Source: Clostridia bacterium
GTDB taxonomy: Bacteria > Bacillota > Clostridia > Christensenellales > Aristaeellaceae
DNA: 64,000 nt
Direction: 5' to 3'
Assembly: GCA_017469265.1 (NCBI GenBank)
Contig: JAFUGS010000048.1
Coordinates: 1-64,000 of the forward strand
The position numbers and the translations under genes are program-made. The notes beneath the pieces are model-generated. The model was not told where the DNA came from. It saw only the letters and a program-made list of their open reading frames with translations, and searched no databases. Below are positions 49,693-58,141 of the stretch, piece after piece. How positions within the stretch are numbered: position 1 is the first letter of the stretch; each line of letters starts with the position of its first letter.

Positions 49693-50716
49693 GCTGTTCC
49701 GCCTCCTTCTGCTTCAGCATTTCCTGCACCTGCAGCCAGCAGGCGCAGGAATGCCCGTTCTCCCCCACAGTCACTGCAGGCGGCGGATTGTTCAGACAGA
49801 TCTTCATGCAGTTCTTGCACCGCGGCCCAAAGCTGCATCCCTTTGGCGGATCCAGCAGATCAACCGGCGTTCCCTCGATCGGAATCAGGCGCTCATGCCC
49901 GATCATATCCATCCGGGGCATGGATGCCAGAAGTCCCTTTGTATAAGGATGCTGGGGATTGTAAAAGATATCATTCACCGTCCCCTGTTCCACAATATGT
50001 CCCGCATACATGACAGATACCCGGTCACAGATCTCCGCCACGACGCCGAGGTTGTGCGTGATGAAGATGATGGACATGTTATTCCGGCCTTTCAGCGTCT
50101 TCATCAGCTCCAGAATCTGTTCCTGGATCGTCACATCCAGCGCGGTCGTCGGCTCATCCGCGATCAGCAGCTCAGGATTGCAGATCAGCGCCATGGCAAT
50201 CATCGCCCGCTGGCGCATGCCGCCGGAAAACTCATGAGGGTACTGATCCACCCTCTTATCCGCGTTATTGATGCCCACCTGCTCCAGCATCTCGATGGCG
50301 CGTTTTCTTGCCTCCGCCCGGGAAATATCCTTTCGATGGCTGCGAAGCGCCTCCATGAGCTGATCGCCCACCGTGTAAACCGGGTTCATGCAGGTCATGG
50401 GGTTCTGAAAGATCATGGCCGCCCGGCTGCCCCGGAAATCCGCCATCTGATTCTGGTTGTAGGAGAGCAGGTCTTCGCCATCAAACCGCACCGATCCGCC
50501 GATCACCTTCCCCGGGTTTTGCAGCAGCCCCATGATGGCATAGGCTTCCACGCTCTTTCCGGATCCGGATTCGCCCACAATGCCCATCACCTCGTTGGTG
50601 CGCAGTGTATAGGAAATCCCGTCCACCGCCTTGACTTCCCCCGCGTGGGTAAAGAAGGAAACCCGAAGGTCTTTTACCTCCAGCAGGACCCGGTCCTCTC
50701 CCTGAAGATTGCTCAT
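49685..50716 (-). CDS. Oligopeptide ABC transporter ATPase (OppD-like), operon 2
   Basis: A 343-residue ATPase. Walker A GESGSGKS (about 48-55), Q-loop [12 protein letters not shown], signature FSGGMRQR, Walker [13 protein letters not shown] and a C-terminal cysteine cluster [14 protein letters not shown]. Ribosome-binding site AAGGAGG lies 7 bases before the ATG. Pairs with the downstream OppF-like subunit. Confidence 0.96.
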   Translation of the reverse strand: MSNLQGEDRVLLEVKDLRVSFFTHAGEVKAVDGISYTLRTNEVMGIVGESGSGKSVEAYAIMGLLQNPGKVIGGSVRFDGEDLLSYNQNQMADFRGSRAAMIFQNPMTCMNPVYTVGDQLMEALRSHRKDISRAEARKRAIEMLEQVGINNADKRVDQYPHEFSGGMRQRAMIAMALICNPELLIADEPTTALDVTIQEQILELMKTLKGRNNMSIIFITHNLGVVAEICDRVSVMYAGHIVEQGTVNDIFYNPQHPYTKGLLASMPRMDMIGHERLIPIEGTPVDLLDPPKGCSFGPRCKNCMKICLNNPPPAVTVGENGHSCACWLQVQEMLKQKEAEQHG

Positions 50717-50732
50717 TGGTTTCCCTCCTTCC

Positions 50733-52094
50733 TTACTTTTTCAGCCGCGGATCCAGCGCGTCCCGGATGCCGTCGCCAACCAGGTTCAGGCTCAGCACCA
50801 GCACCGTCAGGATAATCGCGGGGCACAGCATCCGATACGGATAGTTCTGCAACACATCCAGCGCGTCGGAGCACAGGGAACCCAGTGAAGCCATCGGCGC
50901 GGAAACACCCATCCCCAGGAAACTCAGAAAGCTTTCCAGAAAAATCGCCGAAGGAATCTGCAGGCAGGTCGTAATGACCAGCTGACCTACACAGTTGGGA
51001 ATCAGATGACGTTTCACGATCCTTCTGCCAGAAACGCCCAGAGCCCGCGCCGCTGTCACATATTCCTGCTGCTTCAGCATCAGCACCTGTCCCCGGACAA
51101 TCCGGGCCATGCCAACCCAGTACAGCAGCGCAAAGGTAATGAAGATGCTGACAACCCCAACGCCCAGATCGCTCATGGATTTGACAATCCCGCTCTGCGC
51201 GCCGTCAAACCATTTCTGCAGCGGTTCCTTCAGAACCACCTGCAGCAGCAGAACGATCAGCACATCCGGCACGGAGTAAATCAGCTCTACGATGCGCATC
51301 ATCACAAAATCAACCGCGCCGCCGGCCAAGCCGGAAATCGCCCCGTAGATCGAACCGATCACCAGGACAATCAGCGCTGCCACGATTCCGATGATCAGGG
51401 AAACCCGCGCGCCATACATGCAGCGGGCCAGCAGGTCGCGGCCGGCTGAGTCCGTGCCGAAAACATGCGGAAAGAAGGATGTCATCATTTTCAGCTCTGA
51501 TGCGCCTTCTGCCGGTGTATCCATCATTTCCACCGGTGTCTTTTCGTACGACCCGCTGATCAGTGCTTTCTGATCCACGATCCACAGGGCCGGTTCCTGA
51601 TCGGATTCCAGCACCAGAACCGACTTCTCTTTGGATTTCGCAAAACGGAAGGCATATGTCTGTCCATTCTTCCCGACAATATAGTAGTCGCCTTTTTTGA
51701 TATAAGTCTGGGAGCCGGAAAGCATGCTTGTTGCCAGTACCCCGTCCGCGCCGGCATCCAGCAGCGCCTGGGCGGCTTTTTCCACATCCGTTTTTTCAAA
51801 CGGAAAAAGCTTGGCCGCCTCCCGATACTGTTCGTCATAACTGTACGCGATAAAATAGGGGCCCACAAAGGAGAACAGCAGAATCACCAGAAAAACAAAC
51901 AGACTGATCATGGAGACCCGGTTTGACCGGAATCGGCGCCACGCGTCCTTCCAGTAGGAAACACTCTTGTGCTCCTCAACCATGGATTCCTTCTCTGTTT
52001 CCGTCGCCGGGGCGAAATCCTCATCACGCAGGCTGCTCCACTTTGCAATGGCGTCCACATTGCTGTGGAAGAGATGAAAGCTTTTCTTTTCCAC
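50733..52094 (-). CDS. Oligopeptide ABC permease (OppC-like) with an extra extracytoplasmic domain, operon 2
   Basis: A 453-residue permease. A 55-residue cytoplasmic N-terminus and TM1 (about 60-82) are followed by an insert of about 105 residues (about 95-205) with alternating beta-like segments (YIKKGDYYIVGKNGQTYAFR and SVLVLESDQEPALWIVDQ). The canonical VFGTDSAGRDLLARCM and five helices with the EAA loop (AARALGVSGRRIVKRHLIPN) then follow. The insert does not look like the propeller of operon 1. Start is GTG at 52094 with AAGGAGG 9 bases upstream. Confidence 0.93.
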   Translation of the reverse strand: MEKKSFHLFHSNVDAIAKWSSLRDEDFAPATETEKESMVEEHKSVSYWKDAWRRFRSNRVSMISLFVFLVILLFSFVGPYFIAYSYDEQYREAAKLFPFEKTDVEKAAQALLDAGADGVLATSMLSGSQTYIKKGDYYIVGKNGQTYAFRFAKSKEKSVLVLESDQEPALWIVDQKALISGSYEKTPVEMMDTPAEGASELKMMTSFFPHVFGTDSAGRDLLARCMYGARVSLIIGIVAALIVLVIGSIYGAISGLAGGAVDFVMMRIVELIYSVPDVLIVLLLQVVLKEPLQKWFDGAQSGIVKSMSDLGVGVVSIFITFALLYWVGMARIVRGQVLMLKQQEYVTAARALGVSGRRIVKRHLIPNCVGQLVITTCLQIPSAIFLESFLSFLGMGVSAPMASLGSLCSDALDVLQNYPYRMLCPAIILTVLVLSLNLVGDGIRDALDPRLKK

Positions 52095-52098
52095 AGCG

Positions 52099-53040
52099 TC
52101 AATCCTCCTTTGAAGTCAGGGTAATCCGTGGATCCACGATCTTGTACGCGATATCCACCACCAGGTTCATGATGACGATCAGCGCGGCCAGCACCACCGT
52201 CGTACCCATGATCACGGGATAATCCCGGTTCAAAATACTGGAAATAAAGTATTTTCCAAGTCCGGGAATGGAGAAGGTCGTTTCCACCACAAAGCCGCCG
52301 GTCACAATGCTGGCAGACAGCGGTCCGAGATAAGTGATCACCGGAATCAGCGAGTTTCGCAGCGCGTGCTTGAAGATAATCTTTCCCGTCTTCAGCCCCT
52401 TGGCGCGGGCTGTCCGGATGTAATCCTGGTTGATAGCGTCCAGCATGCTGGTTCTGGTCAGCTTTGCAATGTAGCACGATGGATACAGCGCCAGCGACAG
52501 CACCGGCATCACATAAGCGGCGGGGGATTCCAGGCTGTTGGACAGCACGGGCAGCCACTTCAGTTCCACCGCGAAGATCATCAGCAGCAGCGTCGCGAAA
52601 ACGAAGCTGGGCACAGCGACCCCAAAGGTCGTCAGCACCCTGAGAATGCTGTCAATCGCGCGGCCCCGGTTATATGCGGCAATACAGCCCAGCGGAATTC
52701 CAAGCAGGACGGCCACCAGCAGAGCCCAGAGGCCCACCCGGATGGAAAGCTGAAACTTTCCCTGGTGGAACAGGATGGTCGTTACATCTGTCCCCTCCTG
52801 CATTTTCAGCGAAACGCCCATATCCCCCCGGAGATAATTGGTCATATACCGCCACCATTGCACAGCCAGGGGCTGATCCAAACCGTATTTCGCGTTGGCC
52901 CTCGCAATCTGCTCCGGCGTGGATTTGTCCGTCATGAACGGGCTGCCCGGGATCGCGTTCATCAGAAAAAAAGTGATGGTCGCGATAAGGACCAGCGTCA
53001 GGAATGCGGCCGCGATTCTTTTTAATGTATAGAAGACCAT
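52099..53040 (-). CDS. Oligopeptide ABC permease (OppB-like), operon 2
   Basis: A 313-residue permease with TM1 (about 7-27), LKRIAAAFLTLVLIATITFF, and five further helices; the EAA loop is RTARAKGLKTGKIIFKHALRN. GAGGAG lies 8 bases before the ATG. First gene of operon 2. A TAGAAT at 53101-53106 upstream is the best -10 but has no good -35, so the promoter is unclear. The 266 bases up to the AraC-type gene show nothing else. Confidence 0.95.
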   Translation of the reverse strand: MVFYTLKRIAAAFLTLVLIATITFFLMNAIPGSPFMTDKSTPEQIARANAKYGLDQPLAVQWWRYMTNYLRGDMGVSLKMQEGTDVTTILFHQGKFQLSIRVGLWALLVAVLLGIPLGCIAAYNRGRAIDSILRVLTTFGVAVPSFVFATLLLMIFAVELKWLPVLSNSLESPAAYVMPVLSLALYPSCYIAKLTRTSMLDAINQDYIRTARAKGLKTGKIIFKHALRNSLIPVITYLGPLSASIVTGGFVVETTFSIPGLGKYFISSILNRDYPVIMGTTVVLAALIVIMNLVVDIAYKIVDPRITLTSKED

Positions 53041-53306
53041 GCACCAGGCTCCTCTCTTCGGCTGCGGAAAGATCCCTTCATTTCTCCTTCCTGGACCTGT
53101 ATTCTACCATGGAGCGCGGCAAAAAATCCATATTGAAGAGAAAGGGTTCCTGTGTTTTCAATGTTTTTTTGATCAATCATGGCCAGCGGTCAGGAAAGCG
53201 CTGAATAAGCGCCTGTATGAGATCGTGTTTGCTGCTTTTGAGATGGTAAACCGCGGTATGCTTTTGGATGATCTCTCCCACCCGCCTGGAATCGCTTTGG
53301 CTTGCT

Positions 53307-54128
53307 TCAGGGGCTGACTGGATCACGGTTTTCAGCCGTCGGATTTCTCAGATAGCTCAGATGTTCCGACGGAAGGCAGCCCGTCTCCGCCTGAAAAGCC
53401 CGCCGGAAGGTCCGCATGTTCGCGTAGCCGCAGATCCCGCTGATCTCCGTGAGCGTCCTGTCCGGATCCCGCATGAGCAGCCGGGCCTTCTCAATCCGGA
53501 TCGCGTTGATAAACCGGCGGAAATTGGTGTGGAGGCGTCCGGAAAAGAAATGGCTCAGACTGGAGACGCTGATGCCAAGGGCATGGGAAACGCTTTTCAG
53601 GGTGATCTCCTCAAACGCGTGGTCGGAGATATAACGCAGAATCCGGGAGCCGAGATCATGCTCCACATAATCATAAACGGGACGGTAGGTGAGGTTCTGG
53701 AGCAGGCCGGCCAGCAGCACATGAAGGTACGCCACGCGCAGGGAAAGATTTGTGTCCCCGCCGATCCGGCACAGTCTGTCCACCGCCAGGCGCAGATCCA
53801 GATCGGTCCGGTCAGCCGGCAGCAGCGGAACCTCCGGCTGCAGGCTGTGGAATGAACCGGAAAACTCCGGAATAATATCCGGAGAGAAAATGGCGGCCAG
53901 GCCTCCGATGTCCCCGCTCAGGCTGTCAAAGCTGTGGGAAACCATGGGAAAGATGATCACGGCGTCTCCGCGGTTTACGTGAAAAACCTCCCCGTCCACG
54001 GTCAGCGCTGCGTTTCCCCGGGTCAGCACCAGCAGCTCGGCTTCCGGATGGACGTGAACCCTCACGGGATAGTGGGTCATCTCACCGATGAAAAGCTTTT
54101 CCGGCCTTTGCTCATAATAGGTTCTCAT
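53307..54128 (-). CDS. AraC-family transcriptional regulator with cupin sensor
   Basis: A 273-residue regulator. Residues about 1-130 form a cupin-like sugar-sensing domain (HVHPEAELLVLTRGNAALTVDG, RGDAVIIFPMVSHSF), and residues about 165-262 a double helix-turn-helix AraC domain (HAFEEITLKSVSHALGISVSSL and GYANMRTFRRAFQAETG). AGGGAGG lies 8 bases before the ATG. It is divergent from the sugar ABC operon at 54394, which it most likely activates when a plant-glycan fragment is present. Confidence 0.93.
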   Translation of the reverse strand: MRTYYEQRPEKLFIGEMTHYPVRVHVHPEAELLVLTRGNAALTVDGEVFHVNRGDAVIIFPMVSHSFDSLSGDIGGLAAIFSPDIIPEFSGSFHSLQPEVPLLPADRTDLDLRLAVDRLCRIGGDTNLSLRVAYLHVLLAGLLQNLTYRPVYDYVEHDLGSRILRYISDHAFEEITLKSVSHALGISVSSLSHFFSGRLHTNFRRFINAIRIEKARLLMRDPDRTLTEISGICGYANMRTFRRAFQAETGCLPSEHLSYLRNPTAENRDPVSP

Positions 54129-54196
54129 CCGTCACGCCTCCCTGAAATACGGCCATTTTTATCCCGTCCGGAATATGAAAATGGAAGATCCGTCCT

Positions 54197-54225
54197 ATTG
54201 TAAATCAAAATACACCAAAAGTGAA
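54197..54225 (-). promoter_or_regulatory. Probable promoter of the AraC-type gene
   Basis: Minus strand: TTCACT (54220-54225), 17 bases, TACAAT (54197-54202). Confidence 0.5.
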
Positions 54226-54279
54226 TCATTTTGACACCTCCAGCTGCAATTTTTGTCCCTCAAACAAACGCAAATGGTG

Positions 54280-54308
54280 TTGTCCGCGGCGCGGCTTCCT
54301 GCTATAAA
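54280..54308 (+). promoter_or_regulatory. Promoter of the sugar ABC operon
   Basis: Plus strand: TTGTCC (54280-54285), 17 bases, TATAAA (54303-54308). The space between this and the divergent promoter (54226-54279) is the likely AraC-type operator region. Confidence 0.65.
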
Positions 54309-54393
54309 TTGAAATGAAGCTGCAGACTGACAAAACGGAGCAATAAGATGGAGGCCGCCCGAATCCCGGGCAGCCGGGGAAGGAAGTGATTGC

Positions 54394-55302
54394 ATGAGCA
54401 AAAAGACCCGGTCGTATGTGGAATTCCTCTACATCCTGCCGCTGCTGATTCTGGTCGCGCTCATTTCCTACTATCCTCTGTATGGCTGGATTTACGCCTT
54501 CCACGACTACATGCCGCCCAAGCCCATCTCCTCCGAAACGTTCGTGGGGCTGAAGTGGTTTGCGTATATCGTTTCCAATCCGACCCGGCTGGCGGACGTG
54601 GGCCGCGTGCTGGTCAACACCTTTGCCATGAGCGGCATTTCCCTGGCGTTTTCCTGGTTTCCCATGTTCTTCGCCGTGTTTCTCAATGAGATTCACTGCA
54701 GGCCCTATCGCAAATTCGTTCAGACCGTGACCACCCTGCCGAACTTTATCAGCTGGGTTCTGGTGTTCTCGGTGGCCTTCAACGTGCTCAGCTCCACCGG
54801 CGCCGTCAATTCCGTGCTGATCAGCCTGAAACTGATTGACAAGCCCATCGCCTTTCTGAGCTCCAAGGACAATATCTGGTTCAAAATGTGGCTCTGGCTG
54901 ACCTGGAAGAACGCGGGCTGGGCCGCCATCATGTACCTGGCGGCCATCTCCGCGATCGATGAGCAGATGATTGAAGCGGCGAAAGTGGACGGAGCCACCC
55001 GGATGCAGATCATCTGGCGCATCACACTGCCCTGCCTGCTGCCGACCTATTTCGTCATCGTGATGCTGAACCTGGCCAACTTCCTTTCCAACGGGATGGA
55101 GCAGTATTTCGTGTTCCAGAACAGCTTCAACCGCAAAACGATTGAGGTGCTGGATCTTTATGTGTACAACATCGCCACATCCGGCCGCGGAAACTATCCG
55201 CTGTCCACCGCCATCAGCATGCTGAAGAGCATTGTCAGCGTGGCGCTGCTCTTCATCACGAACACCGTTTCCCGTCTGGTCCGCGGGGAAGGGTTTGTGT
55301 AA
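54394..55302 (+). CDS. Carbohydrate ABC permease, LplB/YteP type
   Basis: A 302-residue six-helix permease of the CUT1 family with a leading cytoplasmic segment and TM1 (YVEFLYILPLLILVALISYY). The EAA motif is EQMIEAAKVDGATRMQIIWRITLP, and YPLYGWIYAFHDYMP after TM1 is typical of LplB-type permeases for pectin- or mannan-derived oligosaccharides. AAGGAAG lies 7 bases before the ATG. First gene of the operon; no ATPase gene is present, so a shared MsmX-type ATPase is expected (known for this family). Confidence 0.94.
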   Translation: MSKKTRSYVEFLYILPLLILVALISYYPLYGWIYAFHDYMPPKPISSETFVGLKWFAYIVSNPTRLADVGRVLVNTFAMSGISLAFSWFPMFFAVFLNEIHCRPYRKFVQTVTTLPNFISWVLVFSVAFNVLSSTGAVNSVLISLKLIDKPIAFLSSKDNIWFKMWLWLTWKNAGWAAIMYLAAISAIDEQMIEAAKVDGATRMQIIWRITLPCLLPTYFVIVMLNLANFLSNGMEQYFVFQNSFNRKTIEVLDLYVYNIATSGRGNYPLSTAISMLKSIVSVALLFITNTVSRLVRGEGFV

Positions 55303-55319
55303 GGGAAGGGGGCAGAAAA

Positions 55320-56303
55320 ATGACGGCGAAAACCAGCAATGCACCGGCAAAAAAGCCCGTGAGTTCCGCCTCCGCACATAGCCGGAAGCATATTAACCCG
55401 ATGAACCGGCAGAGCGCGGGCGACCGGGTGGTCAGCGTGGTAACCTACATCGTATACGCCTTCTTCGCGTTTGTGTGCGCCTACCCGTTTTACTACATCA
55501 TTATCAACTCCATCAGCTCCAACACGCTGAGTGAGCGGGGCAAGGTACTTTTCTGGCCCATGGAGATTCATTTCAAAAACTATACCCGCATGAGCACCAT
55601 CCCCGGCCTGCTGGACGCGGCGCGGGTCTCCGTGCTGCGGACGGTCGTCGGTACGATCCTGACAGTGGTTATCGCCGCCTTCCTGGGATACATGTTTACG
55701 CGGGAAACCATGTGGAAAAGGAAGCTGTGGTTCCGCTTCGTCGCGGTGACGATGTATTTCAACGCCGGCATTATCCCCTGGGTGCTGTGCATGCGGAATC
55801 TGGGGCTGGCGAACAATTTCTGGGGATACATCCTGCCCATGGCCGTGCAGCCGTTCTACATCATTCTCTGCAAGACCTACTGCGAGTCCGTGCCAAGGGA
55901 GCTGCAGGAGGCGGCGGAAATCGACGGCGCCGGCACCCTGAGGGTGTTCGTTCAGATCATGCTGCCCGTCATCAAGCCCATTCTGGCGACCGTCGCGATC
56001 TTCGCGGCGGTCAACCAGTGGAATTCCTTCCAGGACAACCTGCTGCTGATGACCAACCGGCCGGACCTGGATACCCTGCAGTACAAGCTGTATCAGTATA
56101 TTACCCAGGCCAACAGCCTGAAGGCGCTGGTCAGCAACACCACCAATTCCAACGCGGTCATGGCCAGCCTGGCCACCGCCGCCACCGCCACTTCGATCCG
56201 GATGTCGGTGACCGTGGTGGTGGTGCTTCCGATCATGCTGATCTATCCCTTCTTCCAGCGCTTCTTTACCAAGGGCATCATGATCGGCGCCGTGAAGGGC
56301 TGA
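55320..56303 (+). CDS. Carbohydrate ABC permease, LplC/YtcP type
   Basis: A 327-residue partner permease with a 35-residue cytoplasmic N-terminal extension before TM1 (VVTYIVYAFFAFVCAYPFYY). EAA loop: VPRELQEAAEIDGAGTLRVFVQIMLP. The C-terminus ends RFFTKGIMIGAVKG, a hallmark of LplC-type permeases. It starts 17 bases after the LplB-type gene, with AAGGGGG upstream. Confidence 0.95.
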   Translation: MTAKTSNAPAKKPVSSASAHSRKHINPMNRQSAGDRVVSVVTYIVYAFFAFVCAYPFYYIIINSISSNTLSERGKVLFWPMEIHFKNYTRMSTIPGLLDAARVSVLRTVVGTILTVVIAAFLGYMFTRETMWKRKLWFRFVAVTMYFNAGIIPWVLCMRNLGLANNFWGYILPMAVQPFYIILCKTYCESVPRELQEAAEIDGAGTLRVFVQIMLPVIKPILATVAIFAAVNQWNSFQDNLLLMTNRPDLDTLQYKLYQYITQANSLKALVSNTTNSNAVMASLATAATATSIRMSVTVVVVLPIMLIYPFFQRFFTKGIMIGAVKG

Positions 56304-56385
56304 GCGTACGATGCCGGAATCCGGCGTTTTCTTCCCGGGATCAAGGCGGGATCGCCTTACCATATATTAAAAGGAGGGTTACACT

Positions 56386-58074
56386 ATGAAACGGTTACTG
56401 TCTGTTCTGCTGGCGCTGGCCATGCTGATGAGCCTGGCCTCTGTCGGCGCGGCGGCGGAGACGCCGGAGCTGCTGACCATCGATGTATATGATGACGCCG
56501 CGAACTTCAACGGTCTGCAGACCGGCTGGTTCGCGAAGGTGATCAAGGATCGGTTCAATATCGAGCTGAACATCATCGCGTCCCAGGTCGTGGGCAACAC
56601 GGTGTACGCCACCCGCTCCGAGGCGGGCAATCTGGGCGACATCATCGTCGTGGACAAGGCCAAATTCCCGGAAATCGTGGAAGCCGGCCTGGCCAGGGAT
56701 ATCAGCGACAAGCTGCCCGAGTGCGAAAACATCATGAAGTTCAAGACCCAGATTGACGTGTTCAACAAGGGCCTGACCGGCAAGGACGGCGTGTATTACG
56801 GGATTCCCACTGAAATGACCGATACCTCCCCCGTTTCCCTGACGGATGACGTGATCTACTCCTCCCCCAAGGTCCGCTGGGATCTTTATAAGGCTGTCGG
56901 TTCCCCGAAGCTGGCCAACCTGGATGATTTCCTGGACATGCTGGTAAAAATCCATGAGATTCATCCCACCAACGAAGACGGTGACCCGGCCTATCCCTTC
57001 ACCCTGTGGGCGGACTGGGACGGCAACGACAACATGATCGGTATCGCCAACGTTGTGCAGCTGACCACCTGGTACGGCGAAAAGCTGAAGGGCAGCGCTA
57101 TGCTGAAACCCGACAACACCTTCGCCAAGCTGTATGAGCGCGACGGCGCCTATTACACCATCACCAAGATGCTGAACAAGGCCAATCAGCTGGGCCTGGT
57201 GGATCCGGATTCCGGCACCCAGCCCTGGGATACCGTCGCCTCCAAGCTGTCCTCCGGGCGCGCGGACGTGATGTGGTACAGCTGGCAGGACGGCTTCTGG
57301 AACAGCGTGGACCGGCTGAATGCTGGCACCGGCTTCATCTTCATCCCGATCGAGGATCAGCTGTACTATGCCGACGCGGACCGCTACTACGGATCTGACC
57401 GGATGTTCGGTATCGGCGCGGGCGTGGAAGGCGAAAAGTATGACCGCATTATGGCTTTCCTGGACTGGTATGCCAGCCCCGAAGGCGTCACCTTCCAGCA
57501 TGACGGAATCGAAGGCCTGAACTACACCGTCAATGAGGAAGGCAAGTTCGTGCCTTACAAGGATAACGCCCTGATGGACAACCTGCCCGTGCCGGACGAA
57601 TTCGGCGGCGGCGGATACAGCGACGGCAACAACCAGATCAACCAGTGGATCGTTTCCGCCCTCTGCGTGAACCCCCTCACCGGTGAGCGGTTTGCCCAGA
57701 AATACTGGCAGTCCTACAAGGATATGACCATGACCGAAATGAAGCGGGAATGGCAGGAGATGTACGGCGCCGAGGATCCGGTGGACTGGATGAAGAAGAA
57801 TAACAAGCTGCTGGCCAGCCCCAGCGTGGACTTCACCCCGCCGGCGGACAACAACGACATCATCGCCCTGCGCGCGGATGTGAACAAGTGCCTGTGCGAC
57901 TACACCTGGCAGCTGATCATGACCTGTGCGACGGATGAAGAATTCGAAGCCATGTGGGATGAAATGATTGAGCAGCTGAACGGTTTCGGCTATGAACAGC
58001 TGTTTGAGAACGACTGCGCGGCCTGGCAGCCTGAAATCGACGCGAAGATCGCCGCGGCCGAAGCGGTGAAGTAA
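56386..58074 (+). CDS. Extracellular solute-binding protein of the LplA/YtcQ type
   Basis: A 562-residue family-1 binding protein for the LplB/LplC-type permeases. A Sec signal peptide (MKRLLSVLLALAMLMSLASV, cleavage probably after GAAA at about 25) precedes the mature chain. There is no lipobox cysteine, unlike most Bacillota homologues. Mature features include DDAANFNGLQTGWFAKVIKD, YGIPTEM and IMAFLDWYASPEG, the last typical of LplA-like proteins. AAGGAGG lies 8 bases before the ATG. A stem-loop follows the stop. Confidence 0.93.
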   Translation: MKRLLSVLLALAMLMSLASVGAAAETPELLTIDVYDDAANFNGLQTGWFAKVIKDRFNIELNIIASQVVGNTVYATRSEAGNLGDIIVVDKAKFPEIVEAGLARDISDKLPECENIMKFKTQIDVFNKGLTGKDGVYYGIPTEMTDTSPVSLTDDVIYSSPKVRWDLYKAVGSPKLANLDDFLDMLVKIHEIHPTNEDGDPAYPFTLWADWDGNDNMIGIANVVQLTTWYGEKLKGSAMLKPDNTFAKLYERDGAYYTITKMLNKANQLGLVDPDSGTQPWDTVASKLSSGRADVMWYSWQDGFWNSVDRLNAGTGFIFIPIEDQLYYADADRYYGSDRMFGIGAGVEGEKYDRIMAFLDWYASPEGVTFQHDGIEGLNYTVNEEGKFVPYKDNALMDNLPVPDEFGGGGYSDGNNQINQWIVSALCVNPLTGERFAQKYWQSYKDMTMTEMKREWQEMYGAEDPVDWMKKNNKLLASPSVDFTPPADNNDIIALRADVNKCLCDYTWQLIMTCATDEEFEAMWDEMIEQLNGFGYEQLFENDCAAWQPEIDAKIAAAEAVK

Positions 58075-58091
58075 TCCTTGTCTGAACCCTT

Positions 58092-58120
58092 AAGGGGCGC
58101 TCCTTTCCGGGGCGCCCCTT
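58092..58120 (+). terminator. Attenuator-like hairpin after the sugar-binding protein gene
   Basis: AAGGGGCGC (58092-58100) pairs with GCGCCCCTT (58112-58120) around an 11-base loop. No T-run follows, so it is likely an mRNA-stabilising or partly terminating hairpin that raises binding protein yield over the downstream gene. Confidence 0.6.
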
Positions 58121-58141
58121 CCATTTCATCAGGAGGGCAAT

